A stretch of 64,000 nt of DNA from CAZOWW01 sp964583765 (GTDB taxonomy: Bacteria > Actinomycetota > Actinomycetes > Actinomycetales > Kineosporiaceae). Positions 1-8,589 of this stretch are shown here, piece by piece (the first letter of the stretch is position 1; every line of letters begins with the position of its first letter). The stretch covers positions 1 to 64,000 of the forward strand of contig CAZOWW010000011.1 in NCBI GenBank assembly GCA_964583765.1. The letters run 5' to 3'. The notes under the pieces are model-generated. The model saw nothing but the letters and a program-made list of their open reading frames with translations. It did not search any database and was not told the origin of the DNA. Position numbers and translations under genes: made by a program.

Positions 1-664
1 ACGGCCAGGGCACGGAGACGACGTCAGCTCCTCCGCCGACGTACTGCTCGTACGCGGCCCAGGAAACGAACTGGAACGGCAACCCGGCGGTGGGCAGCTG
101 CTGGAAGAGCAGCGCCCGGTTGCTCGCGTACCCCGTGTCCTGACCGTCCCAGAACGGCGAGGACGCCGAGAGCGCCTGGAGATGCGGGTAGTACGGGAGC
201 ATGCCGTTGAGCAGGGCGATCGCCCGGTCCCCGGACCGGACCCCGACGTGGACATGCACGCCGTAGATGACCATCTGCCGACCCCACCACTGGGTGCGGT
301 CGACCAGTTCGGCGTAGCGGGCGCCCTCGGTGACCCGCTGATCGCTCCACCGGGCGAAGGGATGCGCGCCCGCGCACAACAGGTCCAGGCCCAGCGGGGC
401 GGCGACCCGGCGCACCTCGGCGAGTGAGGCGGCGAGATCGTCCGCGGCCTCCTCGGCGTTCGCGCAGATCCCGGTGACCAGTTCCACCGTGTTGAGCAGG
501 AACTCCTTCTTGATGCGCGGGTGCTCCTCGGCGCCCGCCGGCTGAACGCCTGCGAGTACCTGGGCCGCGGCCGAGACGAGATCGCCGCTGGCCGCGTCGA
601 CCAGAGCGAGTTCCCACTCGACACCGATCGTGGGTCGGGGCGAGGGTCGAAAGTCCACCTGCAC
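1..664 (-). CDS. ybdK: YbdK-type carboxylate-amine / glutamate-cysteine ligase (3' end cut off by window)
   Basis: The gene runs leftward from GTG at 664 and leaves the window, so only about 221 N-terminal residues are visible. They show the GCS2 (YbdK/EgtA-like) fold signatures: TIGVEWELALVD near residue 12, ahead of the substrate/metal motif YGVHVHVG near residue 135. Known family members are cytosolic ATP-dependent ligases with weak glutamate-cysteine ligase activity; many have no settled physiological role. An AAGGAG sequence about 7 nt upstream of GTG 664 fixes the start. A 250-bp gap separates it from the Rrf2 gene upstream, so it probably has its own promoter. Family assignment is firm; the exact substrate is not. 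Confidence 0.88.
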   Translation of the reverse strand, partial: MQVDFRPSPRPTIGVEWELALVDAASGDLVSAAAQVLAGVQPAGAEEHPRIKKEFLLNTVELVTGICANAEEAADDLAASLAEVRRVAAPLGLDLLCAGAHPFARWSDQRVTEGARYAELVDRTQWWGRQMVIYGVHVHVGVRSGDRAIALLNGMLPYYPHLQALSASSPFWDGQDTGYASNRALLFQQLPTAGLPFQFVSWAAYEQYVGGGADVVSVPWP

Positions 665-916
665 CGGTTGTCTCCTTCGGGTCGGGCTCACCGGTTCGGC
701 ATCAGAATGCCTTACCGCGCGGGGTGTACCCCCCCGGGGACCCGGCGCGGGCCACGGTCCGGTGCGTGCTGGTTGCGATCGGATCACCCCGAGAGCGGGT
801 GCAACCGCGGCGTGCGCCCGGGCGTCTCCAGGACCGAGGAACCCTTATGACCGAAAGGTGACTGACGATGAGTACTCGTGTCCTGGGACGGGGAACGGGA
901 GGTCCCGGTGGCAGGT
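665..916. other. intergenic region upstream of ybdK
   Basis: This stretch lies between the 5' end of ybdK and the 3' end of the Rrf2 gene, both on the minus strand. It should hold the ybdK promoter, but I see no convincing -35/-10 pair. A short perfect palindrome GAGTACTC lies near 869-876. No coding potential was recognised. Confidence 0.4.
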
Positions 917-1423
917 CTAGCGGCGGGCGTGCCAGACGTCGTCCGAGAGGAGCAGACCGGTGACCTGCTCCGGCATCGCACCGGAGGCGAGGTCGGCCAG
1001 GGTCACGTTCTCCAGCACCCCGCGGATGGCCGCCCGCAGGGCCACCCAGGTCTCGCGCAGCGGAGCAGCCGCGCCCTCGTAGTGCACGTCCTCGGGACGC
1101 GCGCCGGCGACGTTGGCGAGCGGACCGTCCACGGCGCGGATCACGTCGGCCACCGAGACCTCGGCGGCGGGGCGGGCCAGGCGGTACCCGCCGTCCACAC
1201 CGCGCCGGCTCTGCACGAGGCCCGCGGTCCGCAGCTCTCCGAGGATGTTGAGGAGGAAGGGGAGCGGGATCTTCTGCGCCTCCGCCACCATGTCGGTCTT
1301 CACCCACGCCGGACCGGCCGCCGGACCTGAGGCACCGGTCGTCCCGGGTTCGGCCTCCAGGGCGGAGGCGGCCAGCACGGCGGCCGCGCGCACGGCGTAG
1401 TCGGTCTTGGCGGAGATTCGCAC
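917..1423 (-). CDS. Rrf2-family transcriptional regulator lacking cysteines
   Basis: 168 residues from GTG 1423. The N-terminus RISAKTDYAVRA is the standard Rrf2 first helix. The winged helix-turn-helix follows (IPLPFLLNILGELRTAG, then the wing RRGVDGGYRLARP). A proline/glycine-rich stretch of about 20 residues is inserted between helix 1 and the HTH. The C-terminal half has no cysteine at all, so the Fe-S chemistry of IscR, NsrR or RsrR is not possible here; a non-cluster ligand or protein partner is more likely. It starts 7 nt downstream of hisN on the same strand, so the two are probably co-transcribed. The regulated genes cannot be told from the sequence. Confidence 0.85.
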   Translation of the reverse strand: MRISAKTDYAVRAAAVLAASALEAEPGTTGASGPAAGPAWVKTDMVAEAQKIPLPFLLNILGELRTAGLVQSRRGVDGGYRLARPAAEVSVADVIRAVDGPLANVAGARPEDVHYEGAAAPLRETWVALRAAIRGVLENVTLADLASGAMPEQVTGLLLSDDVWHARR

Positions 1424-1430
1424 CGGGTGA

Positions 1431-2267
1431 TTATCCTCTCGCGGTCCCTGCTGAGAGCCTCGCCAGCACCTCGGCGTGCAGCAGGCTGTTGGTGGCCAGG
1501 GCATCCTGTCCGAACGGCCCATCCTGCCCCGTCAGTGAGGTGAACGTACCGCCGGCCTCCACCACCACGGGTACCAGGGCGGCCATGTCGTGCAGCGCGA
1601 GTTCCGGTTCGGTGGCGATGTCCACCGCTCCCTCGGCCAACAACATGTAGGACCAGAAGTCGCCGTAGGCCCGGGTGCGCCACACCGAGCGCTGCAGTTC
1701 GAGGAACTGGTCCGCGCGTCCGGACTGTTCCCAGCCCCCCAGCGAGGAGTAGGACAGGGAGGCGTCGGCCAGCCGGGACACCGCGGAGACCCGCAACCGA
1801 CGGGCCGAGGAGAGGCTTCGGCCGGTCCAGGAGCCGGTGCCGGTCGCGGCCCACCAGCGGCGGTTCAGGGCAGGGGCCGAGACCACCCCGATCACCGGGC
1901 GTCCGGCGTCCAGCAGTGCGATCAGGGTGGCCCAGACCGGGACCCCACGAACGAAGTTCTTCGTGCCGTCGATCGGATCGATGACCCACTGGCGGGAGCC
2001 GTGCCCGGTACTGCCGAACTCCTCACCCATCACGGCGTCCCGCGGCCGGGTACGTCGTAACTGTGCGCGCACGAGCTCCTCGGCGGCCCGGTCCGCGTCG
2101 CTGACGGGGGTGAGGTCGGGCTTCGTCTCCACACGCAGGTCCGCGGACAGGAAACGCGCGGTGGTCAGCGCGTCCACCTGGTCGGCGATCACGTGCGCGA
2201 GCCGCAGGTCGTCGTCGTAGGCAGCCACGGGCGGACGGTATCGCGTCGGGGGCTTGACCGTGGTCAT
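1431..2267 (-). CDS. hisN: histidinol-phosphatase, inositol monophosphatase family
   Basis: 278 residues from ATG 2267. The inositol-monophosphatase fold is shown by GEEFGS near residue 80, the metal-binding DPIDGTKNFVRG near residue 100, and the late motif ALHDMAALVPVVVEAGG. Actinobacteria use this HisN type for L-histidinol-phosphate dephosphorylation, the penultimate histidine step, in the cytosol with Mg2+. Neighbours rsgA and aroA lie further along, a linkage common for hisN in actinobacteria, although here a four-gene ABC operon intervenes. An in-frame GTG at 2309 would add 14 residues. I prefer ATG 2267 because homologues begin close to the DDDLRLAH segment. Generic inositol-phosphate phosphatase activity is the main alternative. 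Confidence 0.85.
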   Translation of the reverse strand: MTTVKPPTRYRPPVAAYDDDLRLAHVIADQVDALTTARFLSADLRVETKPDLTPVSDADRAAEELVRAQLRRTRPRDAVMGEEFGSTGHGSRQWVIDPIDGTKNFVRGVPVWATLIALLDAGRPVIGVVSAPALNRRWWAATGTGSWTGRSLSSARRLRVSAVSRLADASLSYSSLGGWEQSGRADQFLELQRSVWRTRAYGDFWSYMLLAEGAVDIATEPELALHDMAALVPVVVEAGGTFTSLTGQDGPFGQDALATNSLLHAEVLARLSAGTARG

Positions 2268-2354
2268 CGAGGAATGCGACGCACCGACCGATCGGGGATC
2301 GGTTATCACGGGGATAACGTGCGGTTGACACTGATCCGGTTAGCGTTACCACTC

Positions 2355-2825
2355 GTGTTCGACACCATTGCGGGTCTCCCGGTACATGCCCTGGTCGTCC
2401 ATGTCGTCGTCGTTCTCGTTCCGGTGGCGGCGCTGGTCACCGTGGCGGTCGCTACCCGGTCACGCTGGCGTGCCCGAGCGGTGCGTTGGGTAGTCGCCGG
2501 AAATGCGGTGGTGACCGTGCTCTCGGTCGTCGCCGCTCAGTCCGGGGAAAGTCTCCAGAACCGAATGCGCCAGTTGAGCGGGAGCCAGGTGGCCGCCTAT
2601 CACGCACGCCTCGGACATCTGCTGCCCTGGTTCGCGATGCTGCTCCTGCTGGCCTCCGCCCTGAGCTGGTGGGCCGACCGCCGGGGCGGCCGGTGGGTAC
2701 CGGTGTCGGTGGGGGTGGCCATCGCGGCCGCGATCGCGGCGATCATCTGGACCGTGCTCGTGGGGCACAGCGGGGCGACCGCGGTCTGGCACGACATCGT
2801 GAACAACACCCACGCGGGCGGTTGA
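2355..2825 (+). CDS. DUF2231 integral membrane protein
   Basis: 156 residues from GTG 2355. The opening FDTIAGLPVHALVVHVVVV is the DUF2231 hallmark (conserved GLPxHALVVH). Four hydrophobic segments follow: near residues 8-28, 35-52, 75-95 and 105-125. Members are small inner-membrane proteins with conserved histidines; some link to cytochrome or haem modules, but the function is unknown. It is transcribed divergently from hisN and ends 4 nt before a convergent small gene. A TAGCGT hexamer at 2341-2346 could drive a nearly leaderless transcript. Confidence 0.75.
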   Translation: MFDTIAGLPVHALVVHVVVVLVPVAALVTVAVATRSRWRARAVRWVVAGNAVVTVLSVVAAQSGESLQNRMRQLSGSQVAAYHARLGHLLPWFAMLLLLASALSWWADRRGGRWVPVSVGVAIAAAIAAIIWTVLVGHSGATAVWHDIVNNTHAGG

Positions 2826-2829
2826 CCGC

Positions 2830-3258
2830 TCAGCGGCGGGGCGGCGGTCCGATCCTGGTCGCGAGGGCGGCGACTGCCCGAGCGGCACTTGTGCGGACTC
2901 CGGCCCACAGGTCGTGGCCCCCGCGGGCGAGGTCACCCCACTGCTCCTCGATGCGGGTACGCAGCGGCGTGACGGAAGCCTCCCGGGAGGGCCCAGCGTG
3001 GGTGTCAGAGCCGGCGTGGGTGTCGTGGCGGGCCGGGGCAGGGAGCGCGGCGCGCACCAGGGCTTCCACGACTCCGGGCACGTCCTCGGTGGCGAGCCGG
3101 ATCGTGCTCTGGCAGGTGGCGCCCTGCCAGATGCTCAGGATCACCCGGTCCGACTCCGGGTGGCCGCTGATCCGCAGGGATCGTCCGGCGCGGTCCTGCC
3201 CGATGAGGACGGATCCGTGTGCGGGGATGACCGGGACTGCCGCCGCTGCACTGTCCAT
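2830..3258 (-). CDS. conserved actinobacterial hypothetical protein
   Basis: 142 residues from ATG 3258. No enzyme motif or membrane segment is recognisable. The first 75 residues form a compact beta-rich pattern (GSVLIGQDRAGRSLRIS, then VILSIWQGATCQSTIRL, then a short helix VPGVVEALVRAAL) that resembles a recurrent small actinobacterial family of unknown function. The C-terminal half is charged and probably helical. A CACACT hexamer exactly 6 nt upstream of the ATG would fit a leaderless message. The gene converges on the DUF2231 gene with a 4-nt gap. Confidence 0.6.
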   Translation of the reverse strand: MDSAAAAVPVIPAHGSVLIGQDRAGRSLRISGHPESDRVILSIWQGATCQSTIRLATEDVPGVVEALVRAALPAPARHDTHAGSDTHAGPSREASVTPLRTRIEEQWGDLARGGHDLWAGVRTSAARAVAALATRIGPPPRR

Positions 3259-3393
3259 GCGGCCAGTGTGAGGCAGGCCCTGTGGTGCCGTCGAGACCTC
3301 CGTGATGCCCGCACGGCCTTTGCGGTGCGGTCGAGATGGGCCGGCCCCGGCGTGGCCGGAAATCTCCCGGTACCCAAGTGATGACCTCGGCGC

Positions 3394-3399
3394 TACGGT
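3394..3399 (+). promoter_or_regulatory. leaderless -10 element for the DUF2087 gene
   Basis: TACGGT lies exactly six bases before the GTG start at 3406, the arrangement expected when transcription begins on the first base of the start codon. No clear -35 is visible. Confidence 0.45.
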
Positions 3400-3405
3400 G
3401 GCGAG

Positions 3406-3726
3406 GTGGATCGTGCACTCCTGCTGACCGCCCTGCGTCATCGTGAGGAGATCCTGAGGACCTTCCTGGATGACGACGGACGGTTGCGCTCCGTCCCGGC
3501 CAAGTACTCGAAACGTCTGGTCATTCTCGACCACTTGGCGCAGTTGTTCGAGCCCGGTGAGCGATGTTCTGAATCCGAGGTGAACCGCCGGTTACGTGCG
3601 GTGCACGACGATGTGGCGGCACTGCGTCGGTATCTGGTGGAGGACGGTTTTCTCGACCGTTCCGGGGGTTTCTACTGGCGCATGGGCGGCACCGTGCCGG
3701 ACCTGGACGAGCCGGCGACCGGATGA
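3406..3726 (+). CDS. DUF2087 domain protein
   Basis: 106 residues from GTG 3406. The whole protein matches the DUF2087 pattern: a charged N-terminal helix, GRLRSVPAKYSKRLVILDHLAQLFEPG, then SEVNRRLRAVHDDVAALRRYLVEDGFLDRSGG and the terminal YWR. In other bacteria this domain is fused to or adjacent to DNA-binding regulators and itself resembles a winged helix. A small cytosolic nucleic-acid-binding or regulatory role is likely but unproven. It stands alone, converging on the ABC operon. Confidence 0.82.
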   Translation: MDRALLLTALRHREEILRTFLDDDGRLRSVPAKYSKRLVILDHLAQLFEPGERCSESEVNRRLRAVHDDVAALRRYLVEDGFLDRSGGFYWRMGGTVPDLDEPATG

Positions 3727-3825
3727 CGTCCGGGAGTGTCAGTCAGGGCACGAGCCGTGTCCCACCTGTGCGACATCCGGTGACGGGACGGGACGGGTCG
3801 GGATCGCAGGGAGCCCGGCGAGGCC

Positions 3826-4557
3826 TCAGCCGGCCATCGGGACGGCCTCGGTGTCCTCGGTCAACCGCCCGTCGGTCAGGCGCAGGGTGCGGTCGGCGAG
3901 CTCCATCATCAGCGGGTCATGGGTGGACACGATCGCGGTCATGCCCTCCGCGTGCACCACCGAGCGGATCAACCGCATCACCGCGCGGCCGGTCTCGCTG
4001 TCGAGCTGGCCGGTGGGCTCGTCCGCGATGAGCAGCCGGGGCGAGTTGGCCAGGGCCCGGGCGATCGCCACCCGCTGCTGCTGACCGCCGGAGAGCTCGG
4101 CGGGCCGCTGCCGCACGTGGCCCGAGAGGCCCACCAGGTCCAGCAGCTCGGCCACCCGCTGCTCCCGCTCGGCGGACGGCAGCCGACGCAGGCGCATGGG
4201 CAGCCCTACGTTCTCGGCGGCGGACAGTACCGGAACCAGGCCGAAGGTCTGGAACACGAAGGCGATCACGTCCCGGCGCAGCGCGCACAGCCCTCGTTCG
4301 CCCAGATCGCCGACGACCCGCCCGTCCACCCGGGCCGTGCCCGAGGTCGGGCGGTCCAGGCCGCCGATGCAGTTGAGCAGGGTGGTCTTGCCGGATCCGG
4401 ACCGGCCGACCAGGGCCACGAGCTGGCCCTGCGGGATCTCGAAGGACACCCCGCGCAGCGCGTGCACGGTGCCCGCCCCCGACCCGTAGCTGCGGCTCAG
4501 GTCGGTCACGGTGATCATCGGGGTGTCGGGGTCCGCCGGGTCGGGACGCTCGCTCAC
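3826..4557 (-). CDS. ABC transporter ATPase (MacB/LolD type)
   Basis: 243 residues. GTG 4557 overlaps the stop of the preceding gene in a GTGA, so translation is coupled. Walker A is GRSGSGKTT near residue 50, the signature is LSGGQQQRVAIARAL and Walker B is LLIADEPTGQLDS. It is the last gene of a four-gene minus-strand operon with two very large FtsX-like permeases and a second ATPase. By family rule, MacB/LolD-type ATPases power FtsX-type permeases that act mechanically on lipoproteins, peptides or antibiotics at the outer membrane face rather than pumping small solutes. The substrate is unknown. Confidence 0.88.
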   Translation of the reverse strand: MSERPDPADPDTPMITVTDLSRSYGSGAGTVHALRGVSFEIPQGQLVALVGRSGSGKTTLLNCIGGLDRPTSGTARVDGRVVGDLGERGLCALRRDVIAFVFQTFGLVPVLSAAENVGLPMRLRRLPSAEREQRVAELLDLVGLSGHVRQRPAELSGGQQQRVAIARALANSPRLLIADEPTGQLDSETGRAVMRLIRSVVHAEGMTAIVSTHDPLMMELADRTLRLTDGRLTEDTEAVPMAG

Positions 4558-5708
4558 TTCTTCCCCTCCTCGGCGGGGGCGGAGGAACCGGTCGTGGGGT
4601 CCGCGGGGTCGTCGGCGGGGGGTCGTCGGCGCGTGCCGTCGGGCCAGACCCCCACGTGATCGTTCTCCAGTTCCAGGCGCACCCGGTGTCGCAGGCCCAG
4701 GCTCTCCCGGTACTCCCGGGGCAGTTGCACCCGCCCGGCCCGGTCGAGCACGGCGAACTCCTCGGCGATCACGGCCGACTGGCCGTGCTCGTCCACCTCG
4801 GTGCGGCGCAGCACCTCGGAACTGGTGCGCCCGTCGCGGATCGCCACGGTGCGCTGCACCTGCGTGGCCACCGTCTCGTCGTGCGTGACGATCACCACGG
4901 TCACCCCGAGATCCGTGTTGGCCGAGCGGAGTGCCGCGAAGACCTCCTGGGAGGTCGCGGTGTCGAGCTCTCCGGTGGGCTCGTCGGCGAAGAGCACCTG
5001 GGGGCCGTTCGCGAGCGCCACCGCGATCGCGACCCTCTGCTGCTCCCCGCCGGAGAGCTGGCCGGGCCGCCGCTGCGCGCAGTAGCCCACGCCGAGCGCC
5101 TCCAGCAGGTCGGCGGCCCTGCGGGTCCGGACCTTCCTGGTCAGGCCGGCGAAGGCCATCGGCAGGCGCACGTTCTCGGTCGCGGTCAGGTAGGGCAGGA
5201 GGTTCCGGCCCGTCTGTTGCCAGATGAAACCGACCACCTCGCGCCGGTAGCGCAGCCGGTCGGCATGTCCCATCCGCAGCAGATCCCACTCCCCGACGCG
5301 GGCCCGACCCGCGGTGGGGACGTCGAGCCCGGAGAGCACATTGAGCAGGGTCGACTTGCCCGATCCGGAGGCGCCGACGATCGCGATCATCTCGCCGGGG
5401 GCCACGAGGAGATCGAGGCCCTGCAGGGCCTGCACCTCGATCTGGTCCACCTGGTAGATGCGCACGAGGTTGTCGCAGACGATCAGCGCATCGGCGCCGT
5501 ACTCGCGGGCCGGTGCGGGGCCGGGCAGCGTCCTCACCGAACCCGCTCCGTTCTGGCCGGCGGATCCGGCCCCGGAGTCGGTCGAGCCGGTGGAACCGGC
5601 CCGGGAATCGCGCGCACCGGCGGAACCGACCTGGAAGACCCCCAGATCGGTGCTGTCGTCGGGGCCGAGCACTGGGTTCATCGGATCCGGCTCCCTCGTC
5701 TCGGACAT
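4554..5708 (-). CDS. ABC transporter ATPase with a C-terminal AbrB-like domain
   Basis: 384 residues from ATG 5708, one base after the stop of the upstream permease gene. Residues 1-70 are a low-complexity Gly/Ser/Ala/Arg extension. The ATPase core follows with GASGSGKST, LSGGEQQRVAIAVAL and VLFADEPTGELDT. After about residue 300 comes a segment that reads like a SpoVT/AbrB swapped-hairpin unit: EFAVLDRAGRVQLPREYRE, then LGLRHRVRLELENDHVGVWP. Such tails are normally DNA-binding or oligomerising, and are unusual on a MacB-type ATPase. It may serve dimerisation or sensing. A partner of the two FtsX permeases in the same operon. Confidence 0.85.
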   Translation of the reverse strand: MSETREPDPMNPVLGPDDSTDLGVFQVGSAGARDSRAGSTGSTDSGAGSAGQNGAGSVRTLPGPAPAREYGADALIVCDNLVRIYQVDQIEVQALQGLDLLVAPGEMIAIVGASGSGKSTLLNVLSGLDVPTAGRARVGEWDLLRMGHADRLRYRREVVGFIWQQTGRNLLPYLTATENVRLPMAFAGLTRKVRTRRAADLLEALGVGYCAQRRPGQLSGGEQQRVAIAVALANGPQVLFADEPTGELDTATSQEVFAALRSANTDLGVTVVIVTHDETVATQVQRTVAIRDGRTSSEVLRRTEVDEHGQSAVIAEEFAVLDRAGRVQLPREYRESLGLRHRVRLELENDHVGVWPDGTRRRPPADDPADPTTGSSAPAEEGKK

Positions 5709-5709
5709 C

Positions 5710-8589
5710 TCATCGCACGTCCCCCACCCGCAACACCTCGGCCAGTCGGTCGCGCCGGTGCACGGCGACCTCGACGAGGGCGGCGAACACGAACAGCAAC
5801 GCCAGGCCGGCCACGACCTCGAGCACGAACAGCGGATCGAGACTCAGGCCGGGGCTGTCCAGGCCGCCGGTGAGCTGGAGCAGGCCGAGCGCGGGCCCGA
5901 GCGTGCTCACCGTGACCACCCCACCGATCGCCCCGGCCGCGGCGCCCGCGAGCACCAGGGGCGCGAGCTCACCCAGGGTCAACCAGCGGCCCTGCCGCGC
6001 GCTCAGTCCCAGGGTGCGCAGGGTGGACAAGGCCGTCGCCCGCTCGCGGGCCCCGCCCAGGACGGTGGCCAGCAGCGCGGTGGCCGCGAAGGCCGCGAGC
6101 ACCAGCACGGCGAGCCAGAACAGTCGCAGCACCTCCGCGAGCAGGGGCGAGTCCCGGGTCTGGCTGAGCCAGTGGGTGCGCGAGTGCACCCCGGTGGCGC
6201 TCGCCGCGGGCAGGGCCTGGACCGCGGCGTCCGCGCCGGGGCCGTCCACCCAGGCCAGGTTCGTCGGGGCGAGCTTGGGCAGGATCCGGGCGAGGCTCGC
6301 GGCGTCCCCGTAGACGACGTAGCCGGACAGCCAGCCCCGCACGTCCACGGAGGACAGGCCGACCACGCGGGTGCGCTGGAAGGTGTCCCCGAGGAAGAGG
6401 GCGAGTTCCTGTCCCCGCAACCGTGCGGCCAGGTCGGGACTGAGGACCACCGGCAGCCGTCCGGAGCTCTGCGGGGCACCCAACGCGGCCAGTTCGCCCC
6501 GGTACCGCTCGCCCTGGGCCGTCCAGAGGGCACCGAGTCGCCGCCCGTCCACCCCGACCAGGGTGACGTGCTCGTAGTCGTTGCCCAGCTTGACCTGCAG
6601 GTTGTCCTGCCGGTGCCCGGTCGCCAGGGCGGTCACCCCGGGCGCGGAACCGAGCGTCCGCACCTCGGCGTCGCTCAGCGGGGCCTCGACGCGGACATCG
6701 GCCCCCACCCGCTGCCAGGACGCCGTGAGCTGGCCGTCGGTGACCGTGTCCCGGATCAGCCCGGCCGTCACGACCAGGCCCACCGAGACCGCGAGCCCCA
6801 GGAGCGGCAGGGTGGCCAGGGCGGTCGTGGCCCGGGCGCCGGCGACGACGCCGACCACCCCGCGCCGGGTGCGGGCCAGCGCGGCGAGCGCGCGGACCGG
6901 CCAGGGATACGCCCGCAGCACCAGCACCGTGACGGCCAGGGCCAGGAGCAGCGGGGCGGCGGCGAGGAAGAGGTCGACCCCACCGGTCTGCGACTGCACG
7001 AGTCCACGTCCGCGGAGCGAGATCACGGCCGCGACGGCGAGGACCAGGACCACGCCCTCGCCCACGGCCCGGCGGAGCCGGCGGCGTCCGGTGATCCGGT
7101 TGCGGGCGCCGCGGTTGGCGGGGGCCTGGCGGCGTCCCCAGCTCCGCCAGGCGGTCCACGCGGCGAGCAGCGCCGGTCCCAGGGCCGCTGCGGCGACGAC
7201 CGTGATCAGCGGCCCGCGCGCGCCCGGAACGGGGGTGCGGGGCAGCAGGCCGGGCAGGCCGCCCGAGTCCGTGGGCACCAGCCAGCCCGAGGCCAGGGCG
7301 CCGATCAGCCCGGCGACCAGGCTCAGCGGTCCTGCCTCGGCGCCCGCGCGGACGGCCACGCCGGTGATCGACGATCCCCGGGCGTGTTCCAGGGCCAGGG
7401 CCCGGGATCGCCGGGCGACGAGCAGCTGGGCACCCAGCAGGATGACCACGACGGCGGCCCCGACCACCCCGACCACGACCAGGGACAGCTGGGCCCGGGC
7501 GGCGTGGGCGCGGGTGAGGTAGGCGCCCAGCACCGCGGGGAGTCCGGTGTCCACGGAGGCGCCGCCCACCCCCGGGAGGTTGTTGCCCACGGTGCTCACC
7601 TGGTCGAGCTGGGCCTGGAGGGCGGTCACGGCGTCGGCGTCGACCAGGGAGGCGTCCACGGTCTGGTCGACCTGCGCGCGCAGCCCGCTGCCCTCGATGC
7701 TGTCCCCGGCCAGCTGCACCGCGGCGATCTGCGCCGTCGGCAGGGCCGTGACGTCCAGGAGGACCGTCGCGGCGACCGTGGTGCCGTCGGGCGCGGAACG
7801 CGGGGTGACGGCTCCGGGCAGGAGCTGCCAGGCGATCGCCGCCGGCTCGTCGACGGCGTAGACCCCGGTCACCACGAGGGTGATCCCGGCGCTGAAGGCG
7901 GGGCGCACCCGCATCCGGTCGCCCGGGGCCAGTGCCAGGGTGCGGGCGAGCGTCTCGGAGACCGCCACGGGGAGCGCGGCGCCGACCCCGGGGTGGGCGC
8001 TGGCGTCGGTCGGCGGGCCGCCCCGGGTGTAGTGCACGCCGCTGCCCGGGCCGGTGACGCTGCCCAGCGTGATCGAGACGACCGGTGCCCGGTGCCCGCC
8101 CGAGGAAGCGGCACGCGTCGTGCCCGTGCTCGAGGCGCCGGCACCGCCGGCCTGGGTTGCCGGGGCGATCCCGAGCAGGGTGAGCGGCGCGCTCGTCACC
8201 GTGGTCAGGAGCGGTCCCGCCACCCGACGCAGCGCCGGGGGCAGTGCGGCCCGCACGCTCTCGGTGGTCTGGGCGAACTCCCCGAGCGTGGTCGGCACCA
8301 GGGTCGGGGATCCGTCCGCGCCGGTGGCCACCTTGGGCAGCAGCGGGAAGCTCGCCCGCACGTCGGTGTCCCGACCGGCGGAGGCGATCGCGCCCCGCGC
8401 GCCGACCGCGAAGGTCCGGTCGAGCAGTTGCGGTCCGGCCGTGGCGAGGAAGGCGCTGACCGCCACCGTCGTGTAGAGGGCGAGAAGCAGCCAGCGGTCG
8501 GGGCGGGCCCGGCGGCGCGCGACCAGGCCGCAGGCCGCGGCGACGCCGCGCGTGCCGGCGACGGTGGGCAGCAGGGCGCGGATCCTCAT
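5710..8589 (-). CDS. FtsX-like ABC transporter permease (959 aa)
   Basis: ATG 8589 overlaps the previous gene's stop (ATGA). A single N-terminal membrane segment (WLLLALYTTVAVSAFLA) is followed by a large extracytoplasmic domain. A block of membrane segments sits mid-protein, then comes a second extracytoplasmic part and a C-terminal FtsX core of three or four helices, for example FWLAVLVLAAFAATALLATVLGG. The length is about twice that of a single MacB permease, which fits a two-module FtsX protein. It likely works with the adjacent 1153-residue permease and the two ATPases as one mechanotransmission complex in the cell membrane. Confidence 0.85.
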   Translation of the reverse strand: MRIRALLPTVAGTRGVAAACGLVARRRARPDRWLLLALYTTVAVSAFLATAGPQLLDRTFAVGARGAIASAGRDTDVRASFPLLPKVATGADGSPTLVPTTLGEFAQTTESVRAALPPALRRVAGPLLTTVTSAPLTLLGIAPATQAGGAGASSTGTTRAASSGGHRAPVVSITLGSVTGPGSGVHYTRGGPPTDASAHPGVGAALPVAVSETLARTLALAPGDRMRVRPAFSAGITLVVTGVYAVDEPAAIAWQLLPGAVTPRSAPDGTTVAATVLLDVTALPTAQIAAVQLAGDSIEGSGLRAQVDQTVDASLVDADAVTALQAQLDQVSTVGNNLPGVGGASVDTGLPAVLGAYLTRAHAARAQLSLVVVGVVGAAVVVILLGAQLLVARRSRALALEHARGSSITGVAVRAGAEAGPLSLVAGLIGALASGWLVPTDSGGLPGLLPRTPVPGARGPLITVVAAAALGPALLAAWTAWRSWGRRQAPANRGARNRITGRRRLRRAVGEGVVLVLAVAAVISLRGRGLVQSQTGGVDLFLAAAPLLLALAVTVLVLRAYPWPVRALAALARTRRGVVGVVAGARATTALATLPLLGLAVSVGLVVTAGLIRDTVTDGQLTASWQRVGADVRVEAPLSDAEVRTLGSAPGVTALATGHRQDNLQVKLGNDYEHVTLVGVDGRRLGALWTAQGERYRGELAALGAPQSSGRLPVVLSPDLAARLRGQELALFLGDTFQRTRVVGLSSVDVRGWLSGYVVYGDAASLARILPKLAPTNLAWVDGPGADAAVQALPAASATGVHSRTHWLSQTRDSPLLAEVLRLFWLAVLVLAAFAATALLATVLGGARERATALSTLRTLGLSARQGRWLTLGELAPLVLAGAAAGAIGGVVTVSTLGPALGLLQLTGGLDSPGLSLDPLFVLEVVAGLALLFVFAALVEVAVHRRDRLAEVLRVGDVR

